A stretch of DNA of 64,000 nucleotides from a bacterium (GCA_004560305.1 SFVI01000002.1:1-64000); one strand, 5' to 3'; counted from the first letter of the stretch, positions 24,205-32,601 are shown. The notes: generated from the letters alone by a model not told the origin. A program made the numbers and translations.

Positions 24205-25074
24205 ATGCGCAAGATCCAGATCATGACCGATTCCGCCGGTGATATTTCTGTTGCCGACGAGAAGCAGCATAACATATCCGTGATCCCTTTCCCCGTCACC
24301 CTGGGCGGCAAGAGCTATACCAGCCGTGTGGACTTTGATAATGAGGGCTTCTATGCCCTGATGGCAGAGCACGATGACATTCCCACCACCTCTCAGATCA
24401 CGCCCTTCCAGTTTGTGGATATTTATCTCCAGCAGGCCCGCGCCGGGGTCACTGACCTGATCCTGGTGCTGATCAACTCCAAGGGCTCCTCCACCTATGA
24501 CAATTCCGTTCAGGCCATCCGGCTTTTCCACGAGGATTATCCCGAATATCCGGATTTTCGCGTTCACAGCTTTGACGGCATGGGCTATAACGCCTGCTAC
24601 GGTGTTCCCGTGGTGGAAGCGGCCAAAATGCTGGAGGCCGGCGCCGGCGTGGAGGAGATCTGCGCCTGGCTGGAGGATGTTCTGCCCCGCCGGCAGGTCT
24701 ACTTCGGCATTTATGATCTGAAGTACGCTGCCAGATCCGGCCGCATCCCCACCGCCGCTGCCTTCCTGGGCAACAAGCTGAACCTGAAGCCGGTGATGAA
24801 GATTTTTGACCGGGAGATCACCACTGCCGCCAAATGCCGGGGCGAGAAGAAACTGGTAGAGAAGATCACCCAGCTGAGCCTGTCGGATATGGAGCCGGGT
24901 ACCCCCTACCAGGTGGTCTATGGCTGCGATGAAAGCTGCCTGGAGGAGCTCCGTGCCGCCATGAAGGAGGCCCTGGGCTATGAGGCTGACGCGGTCTACC
25001 AGATCGGTGCCGCTGTGGCTGCCAATGCCGGCCCCAGGGTGGTGGGCGTGGCCTTTACCCGGAAGAAAGACTGA
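24205..25074 (+). CDS. DegV-family fatty-acid-binding protein
   Basis: This 289-aa DegV/FakB-type protein binds a fatty acid between two domains. FakB members present fatty acids to the kinase FakA for phosphorylation and membrane lipid synthesis. The N-terminal MTDSAGDIS motif, the TTSQITP segment (residues about 60-66) that contacts the carboxylate, and the YAARSGRIP block are all present. No fakA is in this window. The ATG has AGAAGGAAGG upstream. Confidence 0.93.
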   Translation: MRKIQIMTDSAGDISVADEKQHNISVIPFPVTLGGKSYTSRVDFDNEGFYALMAEHDDIPTTSQITPFQFVDIYLQQARAGVTDLILVLINSKGSSTYDNSVQAIRLFHEDYPEYPDFRVHSFDGMGYNACYGVPVVEAAKMLEAGAGVEEICAWLEDVLPRRQVYFGIYDLKYAARSGRIPTAAAFLGNKLNLKPVMKIFDREITTAAKCRGEKKLVEKITQLSLSDMEPGTPYQVVYGCDESCLEELRAAMKEALGYEADAVYQIGAAVAANAGPRVVGVAFTRKKD

Positions 25075-25098
25075 GCAAAAAAATAGGGAGCAAACCAG

Positions 25099-25123
25099 GC
25101 CGGGCCTTCATGGCCCGGCTTTT
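25099..25123 (+). terminator. Terminator after degV
   Basis: A perfect 8-bp stem GCCGGGCC / GGCCCGGC with a TTCAT loop, then TTTT. Confidence 0.85.
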
Positions 25124-25140
25124 GCATTGCCCAGAACTGA

Positions 25141-25411
25141 CGTCTCCCCTTGGCTCCCCTCCGCCCCTACGGTGCTTTTCTGTGCCGCAGCCAAAGGCTC
25201 CCTCTGACCAGGAGCGCCCATAAAAAGCCTCCCCTGTGCAAGGGGAGGTGGCAAGAAGAGGTTTGTTACCCTCTGTTCTTCCTCAGAACCGTAGGGGCGG
25301 CCATTGGCCGTCCGCCTGTTTCTTTTGGCTGTTTTTAGCGGCCAAGCGATGCTCGCCCCTACGGTGCTTTTCTGTGACGTACTCAAAGGCTCCCCTTGGG
25401 AAGGGGAGCCA
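25141..25411. repeat. Composite of palindromic repeat family 1 (half copy plus copy B) with GGCTCCCC hairpins
   Basis: This fills the gene-free interval 25075-25417. From left to right there is a half element ending CGCCCCTACGGTGCTTTTCTGTG, two short hairpins (CTCCCC/GGGGAG type), the shared 'CCCTCTGTTCTTC' flank, and a full 76-bp element with CCGTAGGGGCGG / CGCCCCTACGG ends (25289-25364). Then comes the same GGTGCTTTTCT tail and a hairpin GGCTCCCCTT / AAGGGGAGCC (25388-25410) that may also end the minus-strand gene upstream of it. Direct-orientation homologues lie at 27267-27341. Confidence 0.75.
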
Positions 25412-25417
25412 AGAAAT

Positions 25418-25642
25418 TCAGGAGAAGATCAGGCTGCTGTCGCAGGGGAAGACGATGTGGCTGCCCTCTCCGGCGAAGAAGCGGGCGGTCAGCTCCTCGT
25501 CCAGCAGCTCCGGCTCACCGGTGACGTGGGTCAGCTGGTCTTCTGTCAGGAGAGAGGCCAGCAGGGCGGGCAGGTCGGAAAGCTGCTCCTCCCCGAAGCT
25601 GTCCACGGAGGCCAGGCAGTACACATCCTCCATCGCCGCCAC
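25418..25642 (-). pseudogene. Displaced C-terminal segment of the secreted repeat protein
   Basis: This 74-codon stretch continues the sense of the repeat protein (AAMEDVYCLASVDSFGEEQL through to the final SSLIFS) but is out of frame with it because of the 35-bp duplication at 25624-25693. Deleting one 35-bp copy joins the two frames exactly. It is the original C-terminus, no longer translated unless ribosomes slip or the repeat contracts. Confidence 0.75.
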
Positions 25643-27060
25643 CAGCAGGAACTTGTGGCATCCTCCATCGCCGCCACCAGCAGGAACTTGTGGCCGTTGA
25701 TGGAAACAAAGCTGCCGGGGCCGAAGGAGCCGGTACCGTCATCAGCGGCGGGGCTGAAAATGGCCCGCCAGATCAGGGTCAGCACGTTGGGGCAGGTGAC
25801 GGTGTAGCTGGTGTCACTGACGGTAAGGGCCTGCTTGGTGAGAACGCCGTTCAACAGCTGGTATTCCAGGGTATAGCCGGCATACACATAGCCCTCTTTG
25901 GTAAGCTGGGAGAAATCCAGCACGTCGTTCAGCGCACAGTCTTGTTTCCCGATATCGGTTCCGTCATTGTCCACCAGAACGCCGTAGGTAGTTTTACCAT
26001 TTTTATCTATCACCGTGCCGTAATTGGTGGTCACTTTTCCATTTTCATCATTTATGACCGTGCCGGTGGTGGTGTTGGTTTCCACGGTGCCACTGTTGAT
26101 TTTCACGATGCCGTTGTTGGTGGTCACAGTTTTGGTGTTGGTACCCAGGATGCCGGTGCTGCCGTTGGTGGTCACGGTGCCGTTGTTGGTGGTCACGGTG
26201 CCGTTGTTGGTGGTTACGGTGCCGCTGTTGGTACCCACGGTGCCGGTGCTGCTGTTGGTTTCCACGGTACCACCCTCGTTGCCGCCCACGGTGCCGTTGT
26301 TGGTGGTTACGGTGCCGTAGTTGATGGTCACGGTGCCGGTGCTGCTGTTGGTTTCTACGGTACCACCAATGAAGTTATTTCCCACGGTACCGTTGTTGGT
26401 TTTTACGGTGCCCTCGTTGCCGTTCACTTTACCGGTGCTGCTGTTGGTTTCCACGGTACCTTCTTGGTTAAAATCCACGGTGCCGTTGTTGGTTTTCACG
26501 GTGCCTCTGTTTGTCAACACCAAGGCGCCCTTATTGTTGTTGGTCACTTCGGCACCTTTGTAGTTATGAAGCACTTCATTGTTGTTATTGATCAGGGTAC
26601 CAAAGTTGCCATCCAATAAATCATTATTGTTGGTCACGGTGCCATGGTTATAGTTCACGAAGAAGTTGTTGGTTTCTACGATGGCTTTGTCGTGGTTATC
26701 CTGGGTGCCGTTGTTGGTCACGGTGCCGTTGTTGGTGGTCACGGTGCCGTAGTTGGTTTCCACTTTGGCCATGTATTTTGTGTCCGTATTGCCGTTGTTG
26801 GTCACTTCGCCGTTGTTGGTGGTCACTTCGCCGTTGTTGGTGGTCACGGTGCCGTTGTTGGTGGTCACGGTGCCGTTGTTGGTGGTCACTTCGCCGTTGT
26901 TGGTGGTCACGGTGCCGCTGTTGGCGTCCATCGTATCGCCAGTAGAAATTTCGGGTACTGTTGTGCCAGCCGGATTGTCATCCGCCGCAAAGGCGGAAAC
27001 GGGCAGGCTGCAAACCAGCAGCAGGGCCAGGAGGGTGGATACAAAGCGTTTGGTTTTCAT
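25546..27060 (-). CDS. Secreted Asn/Thr-rich repeat protein, frameshifted C-terminus
   Basis: This 504-aa protein has a clear signal peptide (MKTKRF, hydrophobic core, cleavage after AFA near residue 25). Residues about 45-340 are built of short repeats of the type (G)TVTTNNG, with variants such as ETNSSTG and EVTNNG. The spacing of V/T and N is like that of a beta-solenoid. A non-repetitive C-terminal domain follows (YGVLVDNDGTDIG to LTLIWRAIF). After residue about 465 the frame is altered and ends in a Trp/Arg-rich tail. No sortase motif or TM anchor is seen. It has its own promoter and an AAAGGAG site. Role unknown; a surface or matrix protein is plausible. Confidence 0.75.
   Translation of the reverse strand: MKTKRFVSTLLALLLVCSLPVSAFAADDNPAGTTVPEISTGDTMDANSGTVTTNNGEVTTNNGTVTTNNGTVTTNNGEVTTNNGEVTNNGNTDTKYMAKVETNYGTVTTNNGTVTNNGTQDNHDKAIVETNNFFVNYNHGTVTNNNDLLDGNFGTLINNNNEVLHNYKGAEVTNNNKGALVLTNRGTVKTNNGTVDFNQEGTVETNSSTGKVNGNEGTVKTNNGTVGNNFIGGTVETNSSTGTVTINYGTVTTNNGTVGGNEGGTVETNSSTGTVGTNSGTVTTNNGTVTTNNGTVTTNGSTGILGTNTKTVTTNNGIVKINSGTVETNTTTGTVINDENGKVTTNYGTVIDKNGKTTYGVLVDNDGTDIGKQDCALNDVLDFSQLTKEGYVYAGYTLEYQLLNGVLTKQALTVSDTSYTVTCPNVLTLIWRAIFSPAADDGTGSFGPGSFVSINGHKFLLVAAMEDATSSCWWRRWRMCTAWPPWTASGRSSFPTCPPCWPLS
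25624..25693. repeat. 35-bp perfect tandem duplication inside the repeat protein gene
   Basis: Two identical adjacent copies, 25624-25658 and 25659-25693. Because 35 is not divisible by three, the duplication shifts the reading frame. The two flanking frames differ by exactly this offset. Confidence 0.95.
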
Positions 27061-27150
27061 TGTGGTGTCTCCTTTCGGTGGGCCGGGTTTTCCCGGTGGG
27101 TGGGGTTGCAGAGATTCTATTTGGCGCGTAGGCCAACTTTTGTTTCTATT

Positions 27151-27179
27151 ATTATACCAGAAATGGACTGTTAATACAA
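27151..27179 (-). promoter_or_regulatory. Predicted promoter of the repeat protein gene
   Basis: On the minus strand TTGTAT (27174-27179), a 17-bp spacer and a perfect TATAAT (27151-27156). The start codon follows about 90 nt later. Confidence 0.75.
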
Positions 27180-27266
27180 GGGATTTTTGGAATAATTATT
27201 GTGCGGTGGGGTAGTGAAGAGGGAAGATGTGGGAACGCTGCGTCTCTGCCGGCAGCAGCAGCGCAC

Positions 27267-27341
27267 CCGTAGGGGCGGCCATTGGCCGTCCCTGCGGGTG
27301 TTTTGCTGCTTTTCGCGGACGAGCGATGCTCGCCCCTACGG
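27267..27341. repeat. Palindromic repeat family 1, copy C
   Basis: A 75-bp element with CCGTAGGGGCGG / CGCCCCTACGG ends, in direct orientation with copy B. It is followed by the same GGTGCTTTTCT tail, a GGCTCCCCTT / AAGGGGAGC hairpin (27363-27384) and a CACGCC / GGCGTG hairpin. Together these occupy most of the 475-nt gap 27061-27536. Confidence 0.8.
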
Positions 27342-27472
27342 TGCTTTTCTATGCCGCACCCTTGGCTCCCCTTCCCAAGGGGAGCTGTCACGCCTGCGGC
27401 GTGACTGAGAGGTTCTCTTATGACCGCCCCTGTTTCAGATAAGAACATCTGCCCGCCCCTTTTTTCACCCAA

Positions 27473-27502
27473 TTGCAAAGGCCCGCCGAACTGTGATATA
27501 AT
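27473..27502 (+). promoter_or_regulatory. Predicted promoter of the 275-aa membrane protein gene
   Basis: TTGCAA (27473-27478), an 18-bp spacer and TATAAT (27497-27502). Confidence 0.75.
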
Positions 27503-27536
27503 AAAAAGAAAACTTCTCAAGGAGGCAGTTTGCGCA

Positions 27537-28364
27537 ATGAAGAACGGCAAAGAGAAACTGAAAAAGGTCCAGCCCTATAGCAATAAGACCACCCTCACTG
27601 TGTACCTGGTGCTCCGTGCCCTGATCATCCTGATCATGGTGCGTGCCGTGCTGCGGGGCAATTATGAAAGTGTGTTTCTCTGCGCTTTGTCCCTGGCGCT
27701 GCTGATCCTGCCCAGCATCCTCCAGAAGCGGCTGTATATTACCCTGCCCAGTACCCTGGAGATCGTCATCCTCCTGTTCATCTTCGCCGCTGAGATTCTG
27801 GGGGAGCTGGCCAGCTTCTATGTCCGGGTTCCCAATTGGGACACCATGCTCCACACCGTCAACGGCTTCCTCTGCGCCGCCGTGGGCTTTGCCCTGGTGG
27901 ATATGATCAATCGGAACGAGCGCTTCTCCCTGAAGCTGTCCCCGGTGTACCTGGCCATCGTGGCCTTCTGCTTTTCCATGACCGTGGGCGTGCTGTGGGA
28001 GTTCTTTGAATTTGCCGCCGACCGTTTTATCGGCCTGGACATGCAGAAGGACACCGTTCTCTCCGCCATTGGCTCTGTGGCCCTTGACCCCTCCATGAGC
28101 AACAAGGTGATCCGGGTGAAGGATATTGCCGATGTGATCATCGTCCATTCCGATGGCAGCCAGCAGACTCTGGGCCTAGGCGGCTACCTGGACGTGGGCC
28201 TGTTTGACACCATGAAGGACCTGTTCGTCAACTTTATCGGCGCGGTGGTCTTTTCCGTCATCGGCTATTTCTATGTGAAGCAGGAGGGCAAGGGCAAGTT
28301 TGCCTCCCGCTTCATCCCCAGGGTTCCCGGCCTGGAGGAGGATAGGAAGGACAGCCGGCCCTGA
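27537..28364 (+). CDS. Multi-pass membrane protein (YjdF/DUF2238-like)
   Basis: The protein is 275 aa from the ATG at 27537 (AAGGAGG upstream). It has about six to seven TM segments: residues 22-36, 43-60, 68-90, 100-120, 138-160 and 235-255. The WDTMLHTVNGFLCAAVGFAL segment and the VLWEFFEFAAD motif recall the YjdF/DUF2238 group of inner-membrane proteins of unknown function. A soluble insertion of about 55 residues (190-240) lies before the last helix. It has its own promoter and precedes a two-component system that may or may not be related. Confidence 0.75.
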   Translation: MKNGKEKLKKVQPYSNKTTLTVYLVLRALIILIMVRAVLRGNYESVFLCALSLALLILPSILQKRLYITLPSTLEIVILLFIFAAEILGELASFYVRVPNWDTMLHTVNGFLCAAVGFALVDMINRNERFSLKLSPVYLAIVAFCFSMTVGVLWEFFEFAADRFIGLDMQKDTVLSAIGSVALDPSMSNKVIRVKDIADVIIVHSDGSQQTLGLGGYLDVGLFDTMKDLFVNFIGAVVFSVIGYFYVKQEGKGKFASRFIPRVPGLEEDRKDSRP

Positions 28365-28391
28365 ACTTTTTCAACGAAAATTTACCGCCAC

Positions 28392-28420
28392 TTGATGTTG
28401 AATTGAAATTGGCGTAATAC
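28392..28420 (+). promoter_or_regulatory. Candidate promoter of the two-component system
   Basis: TTGATG (28392-28397), a 17-bp spacer and TAATAC (28415-28420), about 35 nt before the response regulator start. Confidence 0.5.
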
Positions 28421-28459
28421 AATACCCGCCGATAATACGGATTACTGCGGGAGGCAAAG

Positions 28460-29131
28460 ATGTTAAAGATACTGATTGCGGAGGACGACCGGGAGCTGCG
28501 TCAGCTCTTTGAGCACGTTCTGGTGAAAAACGGTTATTCTGTCCGGGGCGTGTCCGATGGGCAGGAGGCCCTGGACGCCATGGATGAGGAGTATTTCAAC
28601 CTCATCATTTCGGATATTATGATGCCCGTCATGGATGGCTACACGCTGGTGCGCTCCCTCCGGGAGGCGGGGGATACCACCCCCGTTCTGATGATCACCG
28701 CCAAGGACGCCTTTGACGATATGCGCATGGGCTTCCTCTCCGGCACCGATGACTATATGGTCAAGCCTGTGAACGTGAATGAGATGGTGCTGCGGGTCAG
28801 CGCCCTGCTGCGCCGTGCCCAGATGATCAGTGAGCGGCGCCAGGTCATCGGCGGCACCACCATGGAGTGCGATTCCCTCACCGTCACCAACGAAAACGGC
28901 AGCATGGTGCTGCCCCAGAAGGAGTTCATGCTGCTGTATAAAATGGCCTCCTTCCCCGGCAAGATCTTCACCCGCCAGCAGCTGATGGACGATATCTGGG
29001 GCTATGACTCTGAGAGCGACACCCATACCGTGGATGTGCACATCGGCCGCCTGCGGGAGAAGTTCCGGGACAGTAAGGATTTCAGGATCGTCACCCTTCG
29101 GGGCGTGGGCTATAAGGTGGTGCGCCTGTGA
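28460..29131 (+). CDS. OmpR-family response regulator
   Basis: The 223-aa protein has an N-terminal receiver domain with the acidic pair E8-D9/D10, phosphoacceptor D52 (IISDIMMPVMDG) and K102-type lysine in DYMVKP. A C-terminal OmpR/PhoB winged helix follows (residues about 130-222, ending RIVTLRGVGYKVVRL). It is cotranscribed with the sensor kinase, whose GTG start overlaps its stop. The target genes are unknown. Confidence 0.95.
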   Translation: MLKILIAEDDRELRQLFEHVLVKNGYSVRGVSDGQEALDAMDEEYFNLIISDIMMPVMDGYTLVRSLREAGDTTPVLMITAKDAFDDMRMGFLSGTDDYMVKPVNVNEMVLRVSALLRRAQMISERRQVIGGTTMECDSLTVTNENGSMVLPQKEFMLLYKMASFPGKIFTRQQLMDDIWGYDSESDTHTVDVHIGRLREKFRDSKDFRIVTLRGVGYKVVRL

Positions 29132-30165
29132 AGAAGGAGAGCCGCCGCTGGCTTACCCTGCGTCTGTATATGACGATTCTGGTGATGGTGGAGCTGGGCA
29201 TTATCGTGGCCGTCACCGGCCTGGTCACCTGGCTCATCGGCTATTTTGACATCCCCTATATCGCGCTGCCGCCTCTGGCCTGGTTTCTGATCGTCAGCAT
29301 TGTCCTGGGTGCGGCCCTTACCGCCTTTATCAGCCGCTGGGTTCTGAACCCCATTCTCAGGCTCAGCCAGGCCATGGGTCAGGTGGCCAAGGGGGACTTC
29401 CATGTGCGCCTGAATGAGGAGCATCTTTTCGGCGACATTGAGGATATCTACCATAACTTCAACCTGATGACTCAGGAATTGGGCAATACCGAGACCATCC
29501 AGACCGACTTTGTGGTCAACGTCTCCCATGAGTTCAAAACCCCCATCAACGCCATTGAGGGCTATGCCACCCTCCTCCAGGCGGAGGAGGACAGCAGCCC
29601 CCAGGATCGCCGCCGCTATGTGGAGAAGATCCTCTATAACACCCGGCGCCTGTCCAAGCTGGTGAGCAACATTCTGCTGCTGAGCAAGGTGGATCACCAG
29701 GCCATCAGCGCCCAGGGCAGCTGCTACCGCCTGGATGAGCAGATCCGCCAGTCCATTGTCCAGCTGGAGCCGGAGTGGGAGAAAAAGAACATTGACCTGG
29801 ATGTGGAGCTGGAGGACCTGAGCTATACCGGCAACGAGAGCCTGATGCTCCATGTGTGGGATAATCTCATCGGCAACGCCATCAAGTTCAGCCCGCCCGG
29901 CGGTCTGGTGGGCGTCAGCCTGAAAAGGGAAGGGGAGCAGGCGGTTTTTCGCGTGGAGGACTGCGGCCCCGGCATCGATGAGGCCTCTCTGAGCCATATT
30001 TTCGAAAAGTTTTATCAGAGCGACAGCTCCCATAAGCAGGAGGGCAACGGCCTGGGTCTGGCCCTGGTCAAGCAGATTCTGGAGCTGTGCGGCGGTACCG
30101 TCAGCGCCGAGAACCTGCCGGAGGGCGGCTGCCGCTTTACCGTCAGGCTGAATATTGCGCAGTGA
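29128..30165 (+). CDS. Membrane sensor histidine kinase
   Basis: The 345-aa kinase has TM1 at residues about 13-38 and TM2 at 48-70 with almost no extracytoplasmic loop (about 8-10 residues). A HAMP domain follows (about 70-120), then HisKA with phosphoacceptor H134 (NVSHEFKTP), and HATPase_c with an N box DNLIGNAIKFS, G1 DCGPGID and G2 GNGLGLALVK. The minimal loop suggests an intramembrane-sensing kinase, like those that detect cell-envelope stress. It starts at a GTG overlapping the regulator stop by 4 nt and ends at a terminator. Confidence 0.95.
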   Translation: MKKESRRWLTLRLYMTILVMVELGIIVAVTGLVTWLIGYFDIPYIALPPLAWFLIVSIVLGAALTAFISRWVLNPILRLSQAMGQVAKGDFHVRLNEEHLFGDIEDIYHNFNLMTQELGNTETIQTDFVVNVSHEFKTPINAIEGYATLLQAEEDSSPQDRRRYVEKILYNTRRLSKLVSNILLLSKVDHQAISAQGSCYRLDEQIRQSIVQLEPEWEKKNIDLDVELEDLSYTGNESLMLHVWDNLIGNAIKFSPPGGLVGVSLKREGEQAVFRVEDCGPGIDEASLSHIFEKFYQSDSSHKQEGNGLGLALVKQILELCGGTVSAENLPEGGCRFTVRLNIAQ

Positions 30166-30184
30166 AATGGATGAACAAAAGCAT

Positions 30185-30215
30185 AGCCCGGAGCAATTCC
30201 GGGCTTTGCTTTTTT
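30185..30215 (+). terminator. Terminator after the sensor kinase
   Basis: The stem AGCCCGGA / TCCGGGCT with a five-base loop, then TTTGCTTTTTT. Confidence 0.9.
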
Positions 30216-30298
30216 CAACAATTCTTGATAATTGCTTGAGCCTTTGTTGAAAATAAGAGGGTAGACTGTGCGCAAAGAAAAAAAGGAGTCGAACGCTC

Positions 30299-30775
30299 TT
30301 GCTCAAATGCATCCTGTACCTGGCGGCCATCGGTGCCGTATCCTTTGTCATCGGCAGGCTCCTGCCAAAGTCCTGGCTCCATGAGGACCGCTTCCCCTTC
30401 CGTCCCTTCGCCTTCGAGCGGCAGGGAAGGCTCTATGAAAAGCTGAGGATCAAATCCTGGCAGAACAAGCTGCCGGATATGAGCCGCCTGTTCAAACACC
30501 TCATGCCGGCCAAAAAAATGAATGGCGACACCCTGCGGGATCTGCCTCTGATGATCAAGGAGACCTGTGTGGCGGAATGCATCCATCTGCTGCTGCCTCT
30601 GGCGGGGCTGTACTGCCTGCGCCTCTGGCCCGGTGCCGGCGGCATAGTTGTGACCCTTCTGTATTTTCTGGGCAACCTGCCCTTTGTTCTGATCCAGCGC
30701 TATAACCGGCCCCGGCTCCAGCGGCTCTGCGCCCTGCAGCAAAGAACCGGGGGCAAAAGAGAGGCCACCGCATGA
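30299..30775 (+). CDS. CrtO-like acyltransferase-family membrane protein
   Basis: The 158-aa protein starts at a TTG (AAAAGGAG 11 nt upstream; no in-frame ATG fits). It has an N-terminal TM, then FPFRPFAFERQGRLYEKL and IKSWQNKLPDMS motifs, a conserved IKETCVAECIHLLLPLAG helix, two C-terminal hydrophobic segments and the closing PFVLIQRYNRPRLQRL. This is the pattern of proteins annotated as glycosyl-4,4'-diaponeurosporenoate acyltransferase (CrtO-like) in Firmicutes that make no carotenoids. Its overlap with a glycolipid-type glycosyltransferase suggests acylation of a glycolipid. Confidence 0.75.
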   Translation: MLKCILYLAAIGAVSFVIGRLLPKSWLHEDRFPFRPFAFERQGRLYEKLRIKSWQNKLPDMSRLFKHLMPAKKMNGDTLRDLPLMIKETCVAECIHLLLPLAGLYCLRLWPGAGGIVVTLLYFLGNLPFVLIQRYNRPRLQRLCALQQRTGGKREATA

Positions 30776-31920
30776 ATACCCTTATCCTCAGCTGCAACAC
30801 CGGCCAGGGCCACAATTCCTGCGCCGCCGCCATCAAGGAGTATTTTGACCGCCTGGGCCAGCCCTGCGCCGTGGAGGACGCCCTGGCTTTCATCTCCGGC
30901 GGCTTTTCCGCCTTCATTTCCTGGGGCCATTCCACGGTCTATCGCCGCCTGCCCTGGCTGTTCCGCCTGGGCTACCGCTATACGGAGCGGCACCCAGCGG
31001 TGTTTCGGGCCCATTCCCCGGTATATAAGCTCCTCACCCGGGGGACCGGAAAGCTCTATTCTTACCTCCGCGACCACAGCATCGATGCTGTTATCTGCGC
31101 CCATCCCTTCGCCGCCCTGATGATGACCGAACTCTTTAAGCAGCACCCCGGCTGCGTGGCCAGCGCCAACCTGGCCACCGACTATGTCTGCCACCCCGGC
31201 GTCCATGACACCGCCCTGGACCTGTACTTCATCCCGGACGCTGCCCTGGCCCCCGGCTTTGAAAGCCCCGGCATCCGCCCGGAGCAGATCATCCCCAGCG
31301 GCCTGCCGGTGCGCCAGATGTTCTATACCGCCCGGCCCATGGCCGCCGCCCGCCGCCTTATGGGCGTCCCGGAGGAGGGAAAGCACCTGGTTCTGATGTG
31401 CGGCAGCATGGGCTGCGGTCCCATGAAGCGGCTGGCCCGGCAGCTGGCCCGCCGGATGGGCCCGGATGTCACCCTCACCATCGTCTGTGGCACCAACCAC
31501 CGTCTGTACCGGCGCCTGACCCGCCGCTACCGGGCCGACCGCCGCGTCCAGGTCCTGGGCTATGTGGAGGATATGTCCGCTCTGATGGACAGCGCGGATC
31601 TCTGCCTCACCAAGCCCGGCGGCATCAGCACCACCGAGGCCGCGGTAAAGTCTCTGCCCATGGTGCTCATCAACGCCGTCTCCGGCTGCGAGCGGTATAA
31701 TCTGTCCTACTTCACCGCCCTGGGCGGCGCGAGAACCGGCGCCGGCGTGAAGGCCCTGGCCCAGACGGCCCTGCGGCTTTTGAGCAGCCCCAGGGAACTG
31801 ACACAAATGCGCGCAGCCCTTGCCCCCCTGGGCGAGCGGAACGCCGCCGAGATCATCTATTCCGAAATGAAGAAGCTGGTGGAACAAAGAGAAAATGAAG
31901 ATCCTGCCTCCTGCTGTTGA
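30772..31920 (+). CDS. Glycosyltransferase of the MGDG synthase/UgtP type (GT28)
   Basis: The 382-aa enzyme has an N-terminal CNTGQGHNSCAAAI motif typical of processive diacylglycerol glucosyltransferases and MurG-like GT-B enzymes. The C-terminal nucleotide-sugar site includes VLMCGSMGCGPM, GYVEDMSALMDSADL and TKPGGISTTEAA. It is predicted to transfer a sugar from a UDP donor to diacylglycerol at the inner membrane face. Its ATG overlaps the upstream stop (ATGA), and a PAP2 phosphatase gene overlaps its end, giving a compact three-gene lipid operon. Confidence 0.9.
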   Translation: MNTLILSCNTGQGHNSCAAAIKEYFDRLGQPCAVEDALAFISGGFSAFISWGHSTVYRRLPWLFRLGYRYTERHPAVFRAHSPVYKLLTRGTGKLYSYLRDHSIDAVICAHPFAALMMTELFKQHPGCVASANLATDYVCHPGVHDTALDLYFIPDAALAPGFESPGIRPEQIIPSGLPVRQMFYTARPMAAARRLMGVPEEGKHLVLMCGSMGCGPMKRLARQLARRMGPDVTLTIVCGTNHRLYRRLTRRYRADRRVQVLGYVEDMSALMDSADLCLTKPGGISTTEAAVKSLPMVLINAVSGCERYNLSYFTALGGARTGAGVKALAQTALRLLSSPRELTQMRAALAPLGERNAAEIIYSEMKKLVEQRENEDPASCC

Positions 31921-32596
31921 TTACCGCGCTTTCCGTCTGCGCAAGATAAACGACGAGGCGTACCGTCACCTGAAGCTGCTGCTCTATTGGCCGGTGTACG
32001 GCCTGCTGTTTCTGTATGTGGAGCGCTTCTGCCCGGTGACAAGCTACCATGTGATGCACTGCGCCCTGGATGATTGGATCCCCTTTAACGAGTGGTTCCT
32101 GATCCCCTACCTGTTCTGGTTCGTGTTCCTGGTTGGCATGCACATCTACACGCTTCTCTACGACACAGAAGCCTTCAGGCGGATGATGCATTTCATCATC
32201 CTTACATACAGTGCCGCCCTCCTTGTGTACCTGGTCTGGCCCACCTGCCAGAACCTGCGCCCGGCGGCCTTTCCCCGGGATAACCTGCTGACAACTTTCA
32301 TTGCCGGCTTCTATCAGTTCGATACCAATACCAACGTCTGCCCCTCCATCCATGTGATCGGCTCTCTGGCGGTGATGTTCACCGCCTGGCATTGCCGAGG
32401 GCTGGCTCATTGGGGCTGGAAGCTGGCCTTTACCCTGACCGCGCTGCTGATCTGTGTCTCCACCCTGTTCATGAAGCAGCACTCTGCGCTGGATATTCTG
32501 GCGGCCCTGCCCATCTGTCTCATCGCCTATAAGCTCTGCTTTTCCCGCCGCCGGGAAGCGGTGGGCGCCCTCCGCCCGGAAAAAGCGAAGCCATAA
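31895..32596 (+). CDS. PAP2-family membrane phosphatase
   Basis: The 233-aa protein has about five TM segments. It carries the second and third parts of the PAP2 signature, CPSIHVIGSLA and KQHSALDILAALP (catalytic His residues in each), and a shorter basic first part near residue 152. Enzymes of this fold dephosphorylate lipid phosphates such as phosphatidate or undecaprenyl pyrophosphate. The start lies 26 nt inside the glycosyltransferase gene. Supplying diacylglycerol to the glycosyltransferase would make sense of the operon; that is inference. Confidence 0.88.
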   Translation: MKILPPAVDYRAFRLRKINDEAYRHLKLLLYWPVYGLLFLYVERFCPVTSYHVMHCALDDWIPFNEWFLIPYLFWFVFLVGMHIYTLLYDTEAFRRMMHFIILTYSAALLVYLVWPTCQNLRPAAFPRDNLLTTFIAGFYQFDTNTNVCPSIHVIGSLAVMFTAWHCRGLAHWGWKLAFTLTALLICVSTLFMKQHSALDILAALPICLIAYKLCFSRRREAVGALRPEKAKP

Positions 32597-32601
32597 CAAA
32601 A

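Noticed and set aside
26090..26930. Possible CRISPR array, because of many short regular repeats
   Set aside because: The repeats are in-frame codons for TVTTNNG-type units, with no unique spacers of constant length and no cas genes.
25690..27174. Open frames rich in Val/Gly/His on the strand opposite the repeat protein
   Set aside because: They arise from the repetitive DNA; the minus strand has the signal peptide, ribosome-binding site and promoter.
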